Assembly: GCF_040372165.1 (NCBI RefSeq)
Contig: NZ_BAABWG010000004.1
Span: 558,001 to 622,000 of the forward strand
Direction of reading: 5' to 3'
DNA length: 64,000 bases
Source of the DNA: Hydrogenophaga sp040372165
GTDB lineage: Bacteria; Pseudomonadota; Gammaproteobacteria; Burkholderiales; Burkholderiaceae_C
Part shown: positions 40,608-48,721 of the stretch, piece by piece
Position numbering within the stretch: the first letter of the stretch is position 1
Layout: each line of letters begins with the position of its first letter
The notes under the pieces: model-generated
The model's database searches: none
Seen by the model: only the letters and a program-made list of their open reading frames with translations
What the model was told of the DNA's origin: nothing
Position numbers and translations under genes: made by a program

Positions 40608-41354
40608 ATGCTTCTCATCCCCGCCATCGATCTCAAGGACGGTCAATGTGTTCGCCTCAAACAAGGCGACATGGATCAATCCACTGTCTTCAGCGAGAAT
40701 CCTGCCGCCATGGCCCGGCAATGGGTTGACAAGGGCGCGCGACGGGTTCACTTGGTGGACCTCAATGGTGCTTTTGCAGGCAAACCCAAGAACGAGGCGG
40801 CGATCAAGGCGATCCTGAAGGAGCTCGGCCCTGACATTGACGTGCAGCTTGGCGGAGGTATTCGCGACCTGGACACCATCGAGCGCTACCTCGACATCGG
40901 GTTGAGGTATGTGATCATTGGCACAGCAGCAGTGAAGAATCCTGGCTTTCTGCAGGATGCATGCTCTGCGTTTGGCGGCCACATCATCGTGGGCCTGGAC
41001 GCCAAAGACGGCAAAGTTGCCACTGACGGCTGGAGCAAGCTCACCGGTCATGAGGTTGTTGACCTGGCGCGAAAGTACGAAGACTATGGCGTGGAGTCCA
41101 TCATCTACACAGACATTGGGCGCGACGGAATGCTGTCGGGAATCAACATCGATGCCACCGTAGCCTTGTCCCAGTCCATCAGCATCCCGGTGATTGCATC
41201 CGGTGGGCTGTCCAACCTCGACGATATCCGCAACCTTTGCGCCGTTGAAGAAGATGGTGTGGAGGGGGTGATCTGCGGGCGTTCAATCTACAGCGGCGAT
41301 CTCGATTTCGAAGAGGCCCAGGCACTCGCCGACGAACTGACCTCGCAAGAGTGA
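40608..41354 (+). CDS. hisA: ProFAR isomerase (phosphoribosylformimino-5-aminoimidazole carboxamide ribotide isomerase)
   Basis: Beta/alpha barrel isomerase for the fourth step of histidine synthesis, 248 residues. Catalytic aspartates are in PAIDLKDGQCVRL near the start and YTDIGRDGML in the second half. Phosphate-binding LGGGIRD and ASGGLSN loops are intact. It is related to the downstream hisF by ancient duplication. Confidence 0.96.
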   Translation: MLLIPAIDLKDGQCVRLKQGDMDQSTVFSENPAAMARQWVDKGARRVHLVDLNGAFAGKPKNEAAIKAILKELGPDIDVQLGGGIRDLDTIERYLDIGLRYVIIGTAAVKNPGFLQDACSAFGGHIIVGLDAKDGKVATDGWSKLTGHEVVDLARKYEDYGVESIIYTDIGRDGMLSGINIDATVALSQSISIPVIASGGLSNLDDIRNLCAVEEDGVEGVICGRSIYSGDLDFEEAQALADELTSQE

Positions 41355-41397
41355 TGCAGCGCGGTTCCATTTCAACTCTGCGCGACTGATTCATACC

Positions 41398-42177
41398 ATG
41401 CTGGCTAAACGCATCATCCCGTGCCTGGATGTCACAGGTGGGCGGGTTGTCAAAGGCGTCAACTTCGTCGAGCTGCGAGATGCAGGGGATCCTGTGGAAA
41501 TTGCAGCCCGCTACAACGAGCAGGGTGCTGACGAGCTGACCTTTCTGGACATCACGGCAACCTCGGACGATCGCGACCTGATCCTGCACATCATCGAAGA
41601 TGTCGCGTCTCAGGTATTCATCCCGCTGACTGTGGGAGGGGGCGTGCGCACCGTTGAGGATGTTCGCCGCTTGCTCAATGCCGGGGCAGACAAGACAAGC
41701 TTCAACTCCGCAGCGATTGCCAATCCCGATGTCATTCGACTGGCCGCTGACAAGTACGGCTCGCAGTGCATTGTCGTGGCGATCGACGCCAAGCGACGTT
41801 TTGGCGATGACCTGATGGCGCGCGGTGAAGGCTGGGATGTCTACAGCCATGGTGGACGAAAGAACACCGGCCTGGACGCCATTCAGTGGGCTCGGCAGAT
41901 GGCGGTTTTGGGTGCTGGAGAGATACTCTTGACCAGCATGGACAAAGATGGGACCAAATCCGGGTTCGATCTGGCCTTGACCAAAGCGGTATCCGATATT
42001 GTGGACATTCCCGTTATCGCTTCGGGCGGCGTCGGGACGCTGGACCATCTGGCCGATGGTGTGCAGCAAGGCGGAGCCGACGCTGTGCTGGCTGCCAGCA
42101 TTTTTCACTACGGCGAGTTCACAGTCGCACAAGCCAAGGAAAAAATGGCCGAGCGCGGTATCCCGGTGCGCCTCTGA
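41398..42177 (+). CDS. hisF: Imidazole glycerol phosphate synthase, cyclase subunit
   Basis: Barrel enzyme that uses ammonia from HisH to make imidazole glycerol phosphate and AICAR, 259 residues. The catalytic aspartates are in IPCLDVTGGRVVKG and LTSMDKDGTKSGFD. VGGGVRT and ASGGVGT are the phosphate loops. It is the last gene of the forward run, since the next gene is inverted. Confidence 0.96.
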   Translation: MLAKRIIPCLDVTGGRVVKGVNFVELRDAGDPVEIAARYNEQGADELTFLDITATSDDRDLILHIIEDVASQVFIPLTVGGGVRTVEDVRRLLNAGADKTSFNSAAIANPDVIRLAADKYGSQCIVVAIDAKRRFGDDLMARGEGWDVYSHGGRKNTGLDAIQWARQMAVLGAGEILLTSMDKDGTKSGFDLALTKAVSDIVDIPVIASGGVGTLDHLADGVQQGGADAVLAASIFHYGEFTVAQAKEKMAERGIPVRL

Positions 42178-42200
42178 CGACTGCAGAACCCCGCAACAAT

Positions 42201-42219
42201 CGCCGCTGACCAAGCGGCG
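42201..42219. terminator. Hairpin between convergent hisF and the lapA-like gene
   Basis: Arms CGCCGCT and AGCGGCG flank the loop GACCA. The stem is perfect and GC-rich, but there is no T-run on either strand. It may slow polymerases arriving from both sides. It is weak as an intrinsic terminator. Confidence 0.35.
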
Positions 42220-42245
42220 TGCCGATGCCGGCGAATCCTGGGCGC

Positions 42246-42743
42246 TTACAGCGCGTCGCTCTCAGCGGGGGGCAAACGTCGTTCCACGCGGTCTTCGAGT
42301 TCACCAATGCTGGCGGACAGTCCGTTTCCTGTTTGCTCCATGACTTGCTCAAGATTGGTTTGCAGCAGGTCCACGCGAGCATGCAGTTTGTCCGCAATGT
42401 CCCGCTCCCGGTCTGCGATGGCCTGCAGCTCTGTCTGAAGGTAGTTGCGCAACTCGGTGAACCGGGATGCTTCGGCCTTGTCGGCAAGCTGCCGCTGCTC
42501 GCTGGCCTCCTTGGTCAGCCGCTTGATCTCCATCATGTGCAAAGCCTGGTGATACAGCTGTAGCAAGAGGAACAGAACCAGCGTGACTGCAATGACGCCC
42601 AGCATGAACAGCCCGACTGGCGCTTCAAGTTCAGTAAACCCGAAGTTCAGGGTTGAAGGCTGCAAGATGGTGTCGACATTCAACGCGACGAAGCCAGCGA
42701 CCAGCAAGATGAAGATGACGAGAATGATGGTTCTAGCTTTCAT
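42246..42743 (-). CDS. LapA-family (DUF1049) membrane protein, inverted inside the his cluster
   Basis: A 165-residue inner-membrane protein with two N-terminal membrane segments (about 5-25 and 45-68) and a cytoplasmic coiled-coil tail rich in Gln, Glu and Arg. The hydrophobic half resembles the LapA/YciS type, which in E. coli works with LapB in regulating LPS synthesis; I give that only as a family resemblance, since the long coiled-coil tail is different. It runs against hisF and away from hisI, so it splits the his cluster into two transcription units. Confidence 0.75.
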   Translation of the reverse strand: MKARTIILVIFILLVAGFVALNVDTILQPSTLNFGFTELEAPVGLFMLGVIAVTLVLFLLLQLYHQALHMMEIKRLTKEASEQRQLADKAEASRFTELRNYLQTELQAIADRERDIADKLHARVDLLQTNLEQVMEQTGNGLSASIGELEDRVERRLPPAESDAL

Positions 42744-42815
42744 GGGGCTATGAGGGCAGTGGCCTGTTGATTCCGGACATTATGACCGCTAGCCAATGCC
42801 CTTGGCGCTATTGTG

Positions 42816-42845
42816 TGACAAGGTGTCAGCTCATGCCGAGGCATG
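42816..42845. repeat. Two adjacent palindromes just before hisI
   Basis: TGACA-AGG-TGTCA (42816-42828) and CATGCC-GA-GGCATG (42832-42845) are separated by three bases and end 13 bases before the hisI ATG. They sit in the only region that can hold the hisI promoter after the inverted lapA-like gene, so an operator or a leader structure covering the ribosome site is plausible. Confidence 0.45.
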
Positions 42846-42858
42846 GTAGATTCCATGG

Positions 42859-43251
42859 ATGAAATGGTTGGACGAAGTTAAGTGGGACGCCAATGGCTTG
42901 GTTCCTGTCATCGCACAGGAAGCGGAAAGCGGGGACGTCCTCATGTTTGCCTGGATGAACCGCGAGGCGCTGCAGAAAACGGCGGAGTTGGGGCGGGCTG
43001 TGTATTTCAGTCGCTCCCGGAACAAGCTGTGGTTCAAGGGTGAAGAATCCGGGCATGAACAAGTGGTGCATGCCCTCAGGCTCGATTGTGACAATGACGT
43101 GGTTCTTCTCAAGATCACACAGAAAGGCCACGATCCGTCCATCGCCTGCCATACCGGGCGGCACAGTTGTTTCTATCAGGAACTGCGTGAAGGGGCATGG
43201 GTGGCAGTTGAGCCAGTCGTCAAAGATCCAAAGAGCATTTACAAACCATGA
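42859..43251 (+). CDS. hisI: Phosphoribosyl-AMP cyclohydrolase
   Basis: Zinc and magnesium enzyme for the third step of histidine synthesis, 130 residues, not fused to HisE. The metal-binding cysteines are in LRLDCDNDVVLL and CHTGRHSCFY; FAWMNREAL is the family signature. Its stop overlaps the hisE start by four bases. It must use its own promoter because the gene before it is inverted. Confidence 0.96.
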   Translation: MKWLDEVKWDANGLVPVIAQEAESGDVLMFAWMNREALQKTAELGRAVYFSRSRNKLWFKGEESGHEQVVHALRLDCDNDVVLLKITQKGHDPSIACHTGRHSCFYQELREGAWVAVEPVVKDPKSIYKP

Positions 43252-43625
43252 GCGATTTCAATCAGCTGGATGCGCTGGAGCGACTCGCTGCAGTCATTGA
43301 GTCTCGCAAGCCATCCCAGGGTGGCGACCCGGAGAAAAGCTATGTGGCACGCCTTTTCCACAAGGGGTCGGACGCCTTCCTCAAAAAGGTCGGTGAAGAG
43401 GCGACGGAAGTGGTGCTGGCAGCAAAGGACTGCGATGCAGGAGGCGACCGCCAGAAGCTGGTCAATGAGGTTGCCGATCTGTGGTTTCACAGCATGATCG
43501 CCCTGTCGCACTATGGGGTCAGCCCTGCCGATGTTGTCAACGAGCTGGTTCGCAGGGAAGGTTTGAGCGGCCTCGAAGAGAAAGCCCTTCGCAAAGCCAA
43601 AGCGCGAGAAGGGCAGTCCGATTGA
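43248..43625 (+). CDS. hisE: Phosphoribosyl-ATP pyrophosphatase
   Basis: Second step of histidine synthesis: hydrolysis of PR-ATP to PR-AMP. The 125-residue all-helical protein has SYVARLFHKGSDAFLKKVGEEATEVVLAAKD with the metal-binding EExxE pattern, and VNEVADLWFHSMIAL. A start overlapping the hisI stop shows coupling. The DUF4870 gene follows after 31 bases. Confidence 0.95.
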   Translation: MSDFNQLDALERLAAVIESRKPSQGGDPEKSYVARLFHKGSDAFLKKVGEEATEVVLAAKDCDAGGDRQKLVNEVADLWFHSMIALSHYGVSPADVVNELVRREGLSGLEEKALRKAKAREGQSD

Positions 43626-43656
43626 TGTGCCCCTGGGTACCAAGCAAGGAGAGAGC

Positions 43657-44064
43657 ATGTCCGAAGACAAAGACATCATCGACGTGACCCCCGTCGGCGA
43701 GAGTGGAGACAAGGACGCCGAGTCGCTGAAGACGATCGGGTGGATCAGCTACGGCTTGCATTTTGTCGTCGCCCTTGCTGCAGTTCTTCCGGGTACGCAA
43801 GTCGGGCTCGGTCTTCTGCTGATTGCATTGATCATTGATCTGGTCAAGCAGTCCGATGCAGAAGGGACGTGGCAGGCCACGCATTTTTCCTGGCGCATTC
43901 GTTCGGTGATCTGGGCCGGTGTGCTCTACGTGGTGACCTTGCCGCTTTGGTTTGTTTTTGTTGTTCCGGGCATGATTGCCTGGATCGTGGTTTCCATTTG
44001 GTTCCTCTACCGGATTATCAAAGGCGCACTGTGGATGAAGGACAGCCGTCCAATGCCCAGTTGA
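43657..44064 (+). CDS. DUF4870-type membrane protein
   Basis: A 135-residue inner-membrane protein of unknown function with three membrane segments (about residues 28-45, 48-65 and 84-115) and an acidic N-terminus. Segments such as IGWISYGLHFV and WFLYRIIKGALWM are typical of this uncharacterised family. An AAGGAGAG ribosome site precedes the ATG at 43657. It lies between hisE and hinT, an order common in this group by my recollection. Confidence 0.85.
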   Translation: MSEDKDIIDVTPVGESGDKDAESLKTIGWISYGLHFVVALAAVLPGTQVGLGLLLIALIIDLVKQSDAEGTWQATHFSWRIRSVIWAGVLYVVTLPLWFVFVVPGMIAWIVVSIWFLYRIIKGALWMKDSRPMPS

Positions 44065-44113
44065 CCAGTCCTGCCGGTGAGGCTCGACCTTGTTTGATTT
44101 CTTTTAACTCTGT

Positions 44114-44479
44114 ATGTCCGAATCTCACGACCCGAACTGCATTTTCTGCAAGATTGTTGCTGGCGCCATTCCCAGCAAGAAGGTGTACGAAGACGACGAT
44201 GTCTTCGTTTTTCATGACATCGAGCCGTGGGCACCTGTTCACTTTTTGATGGTCCCCAAGGCACACATCCCGTCGATGGCCCACCTGGAAGACAAACATG
44301 CAGCCTTGATGGGCAAGATGATGGTGCTGGCGCCAAAACTGGCTGCCGAGCAGGGCTGTGAGCCCTATCCTGAGGGTGGGTTTCGCGTTGTCTGCAACAC
44401 GGGCGCGCATGGTGGGCAAGAGGTTCACCATTTGCACGTGCACGTGATTGGTGGCCCCCGCCCCTGGAAAAAGGGTTGA
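44114..44479 (+). CDS. hinT: Histidine triad (HIT) nucleotide-binding protein
   Basis: Purine phosphoramidase of the HinT branch, 121 residues. The catalytic triad motif is HHLHVHVIGG near the C-terminus, and CIFCKIVAGAIPSKKVYEDD at the start is the family signature, with two cysteines. Cytoplasmic. The ATG at 44114 lies 49 bases after the DUF4870 gene. Confidence 0.94.
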   Translation: MSESHDPNCIFCKIVAGAIPSKKVYEDDDVFVFHDIEPWAPVHFLMVPKAHIPSMAHLEDKHAALMGKMMVLAPKLAAEQGCEPYPEGGFRVVCNTGAHGGQEVHHLHVHVIGGPRPWKKG

Positions 44480-44601
44480 AACTGGTAAAAATGGCCAATA
44501 TCTACCGCCGTTGAGGCGTGAATCGGTCGAGGGAACCTCTGCGCGGCGTAGAATCAAATCAATTGCGCATCGTGCGATATTTCAGTTCTGGAGAGTAAGG
44601 A

Positions 44602-44841
44602 ATGGGATCGTTTTCTATTTGGCACTGGTTGGTGGTGCTGGTGATCGTGCTTCTGGTTTTTGGTACCAAGAAGCTTCGGAACATTGGTTCTGATCTCGGT
44701 GGCGCCGTCAAAGGTTTCAAAGATGGGATGAAGGACGGCAGCGCGGATGAAGCGCCAGCTGCTCCGGCAGGTCAGGTCACCCAGAGCAAGTCTGCGGAAC
44801 AATCTGAGGCCATCGACGTCGAGGCAAAGCAGAAGAGCTGA
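44602..44841 (+). CDS. tatA: Sec-independent protein translocase protein TatA
   Basis: Pore-forming component of the Tat system, 79 residues. It has an N-terminal membrane helix (IWHWLVVLVIVLLVFG), the FGTKKL hinge and a following amphipathic helix with GSDLGGAVKGFKDGMK, then an acidic tail. A TAAGG ribosome site precedes the ATG. Substrates within the window include MsrP and the Rieske protein, both with twin-arginine signals. Confidence 0.96.
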   Translation: MGSFSIWHWLVVLVIVLLVFGTKKLRNIGSDLGGAVKGFKDGMKDGSADEAPAAPAGQVTQSKSAEQSEAIDVEAKQKS

Positions 44842-44928
44842 GCCAGCGTTGGTCATGGGGCGCTGCGGGGTTCGGCCACGGCGCACCTTCTGCCATGTGT
44901 TCCGCCTTCTTGTTTTTGTTAGATCGTC

Positions 44929-45426
44929 ATGATTGACCTCGGAATATCCAAGCTCGCCCTCATCGGTGCGGTGGCACTGGTCGTGATTGGCCCGGAGAAG
45001 TTGCCGCGGGTAGCCAGAACCGTAGGGGCTTTGCTGGGCAAGGCGCAGCGCTATGTGGCTGATGTGAAGGCAGAGGTCAACCGTTCGCTCGAACTTGACG
45101 AGCTGAAGAAGATGCGAGACAGCGTCGAAGGCGCAGCCCGTGACGTCGAATCGTCTGTGCGCGAGGGGGCCAACGATTTCGAGAAGTCCTGGGCGGAGGC
45201 CACCTCAGCCCTTGAAGAGAGCGACGGAGCCTATTCCTCTGACGCCCTGAATGAGCTTGGAGAGCCCGTCTATCCCACCTACAGGCACCCACGCAAGAAC
45301 TGGCGCATCAAGCAGACAGCGATGCCTCAGTGGTACAAGGCACGCTCAGGCGTGCGAACCCGCGCTCTTTCTGGCGCGGCGCGAGTGGCGCGCTACCGCC
45401 CCCGCAATACCTCAAGTTCCCGTTGA
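44929..45426 (+). CDS. tatB: Sec-independent protein translocase protein TatB
   Basis: Part of the Tat substrate receptor with TatC, 165 residues. An N-terminal helix LALIGAVALVVIGPEKLPRVAR carries the conserved Glu and Pro-Glu-Lys-Leu-Pro, then a long amphipathic helix. The C-terminal 50 residues are highly basic (YRHPRKNWRIKQ and later RYRPRN), an extension not found in E. coli TatB. The stop overlaps the tatC ATG (TGATG). Confidence 0.93.
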   Translation: MIDLGISKLALIGAVALVVIGPEKLPRVARTVGALLGKAQRYVADVKAEVNRSLELDELKKMRDSVEGAARDVESSVREGANDFEKSWAEATSALEESDGAYSSDALNELGEPVYPTYRHPRKNWRIKQTAMPQWYKARSGVRTRALSGAARVARYRPRNTSSSR

Positions 45427-46262
45427 TGTCCGAAAAAAATGAGCCAGCTGACGAGCTGGCAGGCACAGAGCAGCCCTTTGTCCAGCACTTGATGGAGTTG
45501 AGAGACCGCTTGGTCTACAGCTTGATCGGATTGCTGGTGTGCATGGGCGCGTTGGCCTTATGGCCTGGCCCAAGCGGTTTGATCGATTTGATTGCCGTGC
45601 CCATCAAGGCGCACATGCCGCCTGATGCCAAGCTCATCGCGGTTGGGGTGTTCTCGCCTTTCTTTGTGCCCCTTAAAGTGCTGGCCATGGCCGCGCTGTT
45701 GGTCTCTCTGCCTTGGTGGATGTACCAGCTGTGGTCATTCATCGCGCCCGGTCTCTACAAACACGAAAAGCGCTTTGCCATCCCCCTGATCGTGCTCGGC
45801 AGCGCACTGGCCTACCTGGGCATTGGGTTTGTTCAGTTCTTTGTGCTGGACAAGATGTTTGGCTTCATTCAGAACTTCACGCCCGAGAGCGTTGCGGCGA
45901 CCCCTGATATCGCTTCGTATGTGGAGGCGATTCTGTCGTTGTATCTGGCTTTCGGCCTGGCATTCCAGGTGCCTATTGTCGTGATGCTTCTGGTGCGTCT
46001 CGACATGGTTTCTGTTGAGAAGCTCAAGGGCTTTCGCGGCTATTTCATCGTCGTCGCCTTCATCATCGCCGCCGTCGTCACGCCACCAGACGTGATCTCG
46101 CAGTTGGCGCTGGCCGTACCCATGTGCCTGCTCTATGAGCTCGGCATCATCGGGGCGCGCTGGTTTGCGCCCAAGAAGGACGCGTCTGATGGCGATGAAG
46201 AAAATGCGTCGGATGCCAGCGTTGATGGTCAAGGCGACACCGGCAGCGCGGGCAAGGACTAA
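45426..46262 (+). CDS. tatC: Sec-independent protein translocase protein TatC
   Basis: Polytopic core receptor for twin-arginine signals, 278 residues, six membrane segments. FVQHLMELRDRL at the start contains the conserved Glu that contacts the signal, and FVPLKVLAMAALLVSLPWWMYQLWSFIAPGLYKHEK and TPPDVISQLALAVPM are family signatures. The C-terminal tail of about 35 residues is acidic and variable. Translation is coupled to tatB. Confidence 0.96.
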   Translation: MSEKNEPADELAGTEQPFVQHLMELRDRLVYSLIGLLVCMGALALWPGPSGLIDLIAVPIKAHMPPDAKLIAVGVFSPFFVPLKVLAMAALLVSLPWWMYQLWSFIAPGLYKHEKRFAIPLIVLGSALAYLGIGFVQFFVLDKMFGFIQNFTPESVAATPDIASYVEAILSLYLAFGLAFQVPIVVMLLVRLDMVSVEKLKGFRGYFIVVAFIIAAVVTPPDVISQLALAVPMCLLYELGIIGARWFAPKKDASDGDEENASDASVDGQGDTGSAGKD

Positions 46263-46416
46263 TACTTCTGGGGCTGTGCCTTGTAGCGCCTTGCGTGTGG
46301 TCAGTAGGTGTGCTTTCTCCTGAGTGCCGAGCACCGGGGCATCCAAGTGGTACCCCAGCCGCGTGATCCCTGGAAGGAGCGTCGGCTGTCCCCCAGCTGC
46401 GACTGCTCCTATATGT

Positions 46417-47574
46417 CTAGCGTGCCAGACCTCTCAGAAGCGCTGGGTCACGTTTGGCGGGGGTGACAGTCAAAGTCTCTTTGCCGCTGCGCCTGACAAT
46501 TTCCAGTTTGGCCGGTTCACCAGGCTTGAGCGCTGCAACGGTAGCCAGCAGCTGAGAGACATTACCCACGGTGACGCCATTGACGGCAACGATGACGTCA
46601 CCGGGCATCATTCCGGCGCTGGCGGCGGGGCCGTTCTGGAGCACGCCAGTGATGATGACGCCACTGTCGTTGCTGAGGCCAAATGTCTGCGCCAGCTCAG
46701 GCGTCAGGTTTTGTGGCTCCACGCCAATCCATCCGCGTGTGACCTTTCCTTCAAGAACGATAGCATCCAGCACCGATTTCGCCGTGGATGTCGGAATGGC
46801 AAAGCCAATGCCCATGGATCCGCCTGAGCGAGAGTAAATGGCCGTGTTGATGCCCATGAGTGTCCCTCTTGTGTCAACCAGAGCGCCGCCCGAGTTTCCT
46901 GGGTTGATCGCGGCGTCAGTCTGGATGAAATTCTCGAACGTGTTGATGCCGAGCTGGTTTCTGCCCAGGGCGCTGACAATGCCACTGGTCACTGTTTGAC
47001 CCACGCCGAACGGGTTGCCAATGGCCAGAACGGGGTCTCCAATGGCCAGGCTGCCGGTGTCGCCCAGCGTGATGACAGGCAAATTTCCCAACTCGATCTT
47101 GAGGACGGCCAGGTCTGTTTCAGGGTCGGTGCCTATGACCTTTGCTGCCGTGCGGCGGCCATCATTGAGGACCACTTCGATCTGGTCGGCCTCTTCCACC
47201 ACGTGGTTGTTCGTCAGGATGTACCCGGCGGGGCTGACAATGACGCCAGAGCCCAAGCCGGCCTGCGCGGGTGACTGGTCTTGCTCTCCAAAAAAGAACT
47301 GAAACCACGGATCAGTGGCACCGTTAGAGGCCACTGCGGTAGAGGTGTTGATGCTGACAACGGCGGGAGCCGCCACTTTGGCAGCATTGCGGAAGTTGGG
47401 CACGCCGTTGGCGCCAGCGTTCGCGTCTGCAGGCACGGTGCTCTCAAACACCTGAACGACCGACGCTCCCTTGCCCGCGTTGCGCACCCAGTCCGGCTTG
47501 AGCGTCGCCACCACGAAATAGGCTGCCAGCAACACAGTGACAGCCTGCGAGAAAACCAACCAGATACGTTTCAT
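46417..47574 (-). CDS. DegS-like membrane-anchored serine protease with one PDZ domain
   Basis: S1C-family periplasmic protease, 385 residues. An N-terminal membrane anchor (residues 4-24) precedes a trypsin-like domain with catalytic His124 (TNNHVV), Asp154 (TDLAVL) and Ser228 (GNSGGALV), then a single PDZ domain (about 280-375). One PDZ and an uncleaved anchor resemble DegS, which triggers the sigma-E envelope stress response, more than DegP with two PDZ domains. The ATG at 47574 is preferred to a TTG five codons upstream. No rse or rpoE gene is in the window, so the role in stress signalling is inferred. Confidence 0.9.
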   Translation of the reverse strand: MKRIWLVFSQAVTVLLAAYFVVATLKPDWVRNAGKGASVVQVFESTVPADANAGANGVPNFRNAAKVAAPAVVSINTSTAVASNGATDPWFQFFFGEQDQSPAQAGLGSGVIVSPAGYILTNNHVVEEADQIEVVLNDGRRTAAKVIGTDPETDLAVLKIELGNLPVITLGDTGSLAIGDPVLAIGNPFGVGQTVTSGIVSALGRNQLGINTFENFIQTDAAINPGNSGGALVDTRGTLMGINTAIYSRSGGSMGIGFAIPTSTAKSVLDAIVLEGKVTRGWIGVEPQNLTPELAQTFGLSNDSGVIITGVLQNGPAASAGMMPGDVIVAVNGVTVGNVSQLLATVAALKPGEPAKLEIVRRSGKETLTVTPAKRDPALLRGLAR

Positions 47575-47593
47575 AGGGATTGCAGGCAATTGC

Positions 47594-47713
47594 GCGGCCG
47601 ATATGGCCGCCGAACATGACTATTGTCATGCAATTGACGGCGAGTCACTGATATTTCAAGCCTATTGACCCATGTCAATGCCTGACTTGGCCATGAGCAG
47701 TGCAATGCTCATG
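47594..47713. repeat. Cluster of four perfect inverted repeats between the DegS-like gene and the DUF3149 gene
   Basis: Within 120 bases lie four perfect hairpins: GCGGCC/GGCCGC (47594-47610), CATGAC/GTCATG (47615-47630), TTGAC/GTCAA (47665-47678) and CATGAGCA/TGCTCATG (47692-47713), each with a loop of 4 to 6 bases. Two share CATGA/TCATG cores. None is followed by a T-run. The gap holds the promoters of two divergent genes, so operators for a dimeric regulator, or leader RNA structures, are the likely explanations. Confidence 0.55.
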
Positions 47714-47739
47714 TATCTATCTGCAAAGGAGAGAGTGAC

Positions 47740-47880
47740 ATGAAAGCGGTGATCGACCTTTTTTCCACTGACTACGGCTTGCTGAGCCTGGCGGTGCTGG
47801 TGTTCATCATTGTGATGGCCGTTTGGTTCCTGCGTTTCTTCTCCCGCAAGATCGACGAATCGGCGAAGGCGCAGCGCTGA
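47740..47880 (+). CDS. DUF3149-type small membrane protein, 46 residues
   Basis: Translation gives a 46-residue protein starting MKAVIDLFSTDYGLLSL, with one membrane helix (about residues 13-34) and a basic C-terminal end with RFFSRKIDESAKAQR. This pattern, including the LFxTDxGLLSL start, matches the small DUF3149 family of betaproteobacteria. A strong ribosome site, AAAGGAGAG, lies 7 bases before the ATG, and a hairpin cluster precedes it. It is followed 33 bases on by the NIF3 gene. Function is unknown. Confidence 0.85.
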   Translation: MKAVIDLFSTDYGLLSLAVLVFIIVMAVWFLRFFSRKIDESAKAQR

Positions 47881-47913
47881 CGCGAAAGCCGCTCTGGCTG
47901 TCAAAATAGCGGC

Positions 47914-48708
47914 ATGACAGCCAAAACATCACAAGTCGATTCCACTCATGGCGTCGACCGGTCCGAGTTGACCCAGCGCCTGCAGATGCTGCTTCAGCCA
48001 GCGCTTTTCAAGGACTATGGACCGAACGGTCTTCAGGTCGAAGGAAAGTCCAGGGTCCGGCGCTTGGTGACCGGCGTCACAGCAAGTCTGGCACTGATCG
48101 ACGCAGCGATCGATGCGCAAGCAGACGCCATTCTGGTTCATCACGGCCTGTTCTGGCGCGGCCAGGACGGGCGGGTTGTTGGGTGGATGAGGCAGCGCCT
48201 CGCGCGCTTGTTGGCTCACGACGTCAATCTGTACGCCTACCATCTGCCGCTGGACGCCCATGCGGAGCTGGGCAATAACGCCCAGCTGGCGGCGCGACTG
48301 GGCGTCAAGCGATGGCAGGGCGAAGCTGGCAGCTTTGGCGACCAGCAACTGGGCTGGATTGGCGACGCTGCATTCGAATCGGCTGCGGCATTGGCCAGCC
48401 ACGTCAAAGAGCGCCTCGATCGAACGCCGTTACTGGTGGAGGGTGACGGCCGGCAGATCAAGACAGTAGCCCTGTGTACGGGAGGTGCTCAAGGGTACTT
48501 CGAATCCGCCATCGCTGCAGGTGCTGATGTCTTCATCACGGGTGAGATATCCGAGCCACAAGCGCACTACGCGCGCGAATGCGGAGTCGCGTTCATTGCC
48601 TGTGGTCACCATGCATCCGAGCGGTATGGCGTGCAGGCGGTGGGACAACGGCTGGCGGACGAACTTGGTGTCCAGCACCAGTTTGTGGACATACCCAACC
48701 CGGCCTGA
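47914..48708 (+). CDS. NIF3/YbgI-family dinuclear metal-centre protein
   Basis: Cytoplasmic hexamer-forming protein of 264 residues with a two-metal site; the biochemical role is still unsettled, with links to GTP cyclohydrolase I type 2-like proteins. Metal ligands show as ILVHHGLFWRGQ in the first half and the second motif GHHASERYGVQA near the C-terminus. KDYGPNGLQVEG is the family signature near residue 30. It is cotranscribed with pdxA by its 13-base gap. Confidence 0.93.
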   Translation: MTAKTSQVDSTHGVDRSELTQRLQMLLQPALFKDYGPNGLQVEGKSRVRRLVTGVTASLALIDAAIDAQADAILVHHGLFWRGQDGRVVGWMRQRLARLLAHDVNLYAYHLPLDAHAELGNNAQLAARLGVKRWQGEAGSFGDQQLGWIGDAAFESAAALASHVKERLDRTPLLVEGDGRQIKTVALCTGGAQGYFESAIAAGADVFITGEISEPQAHYARECGVAFIACGHHASERYGVQAVGQRLADELGVQHQFVDIPNPA

Positions 48709-48721
48709 AGAAAGGCCTTCC

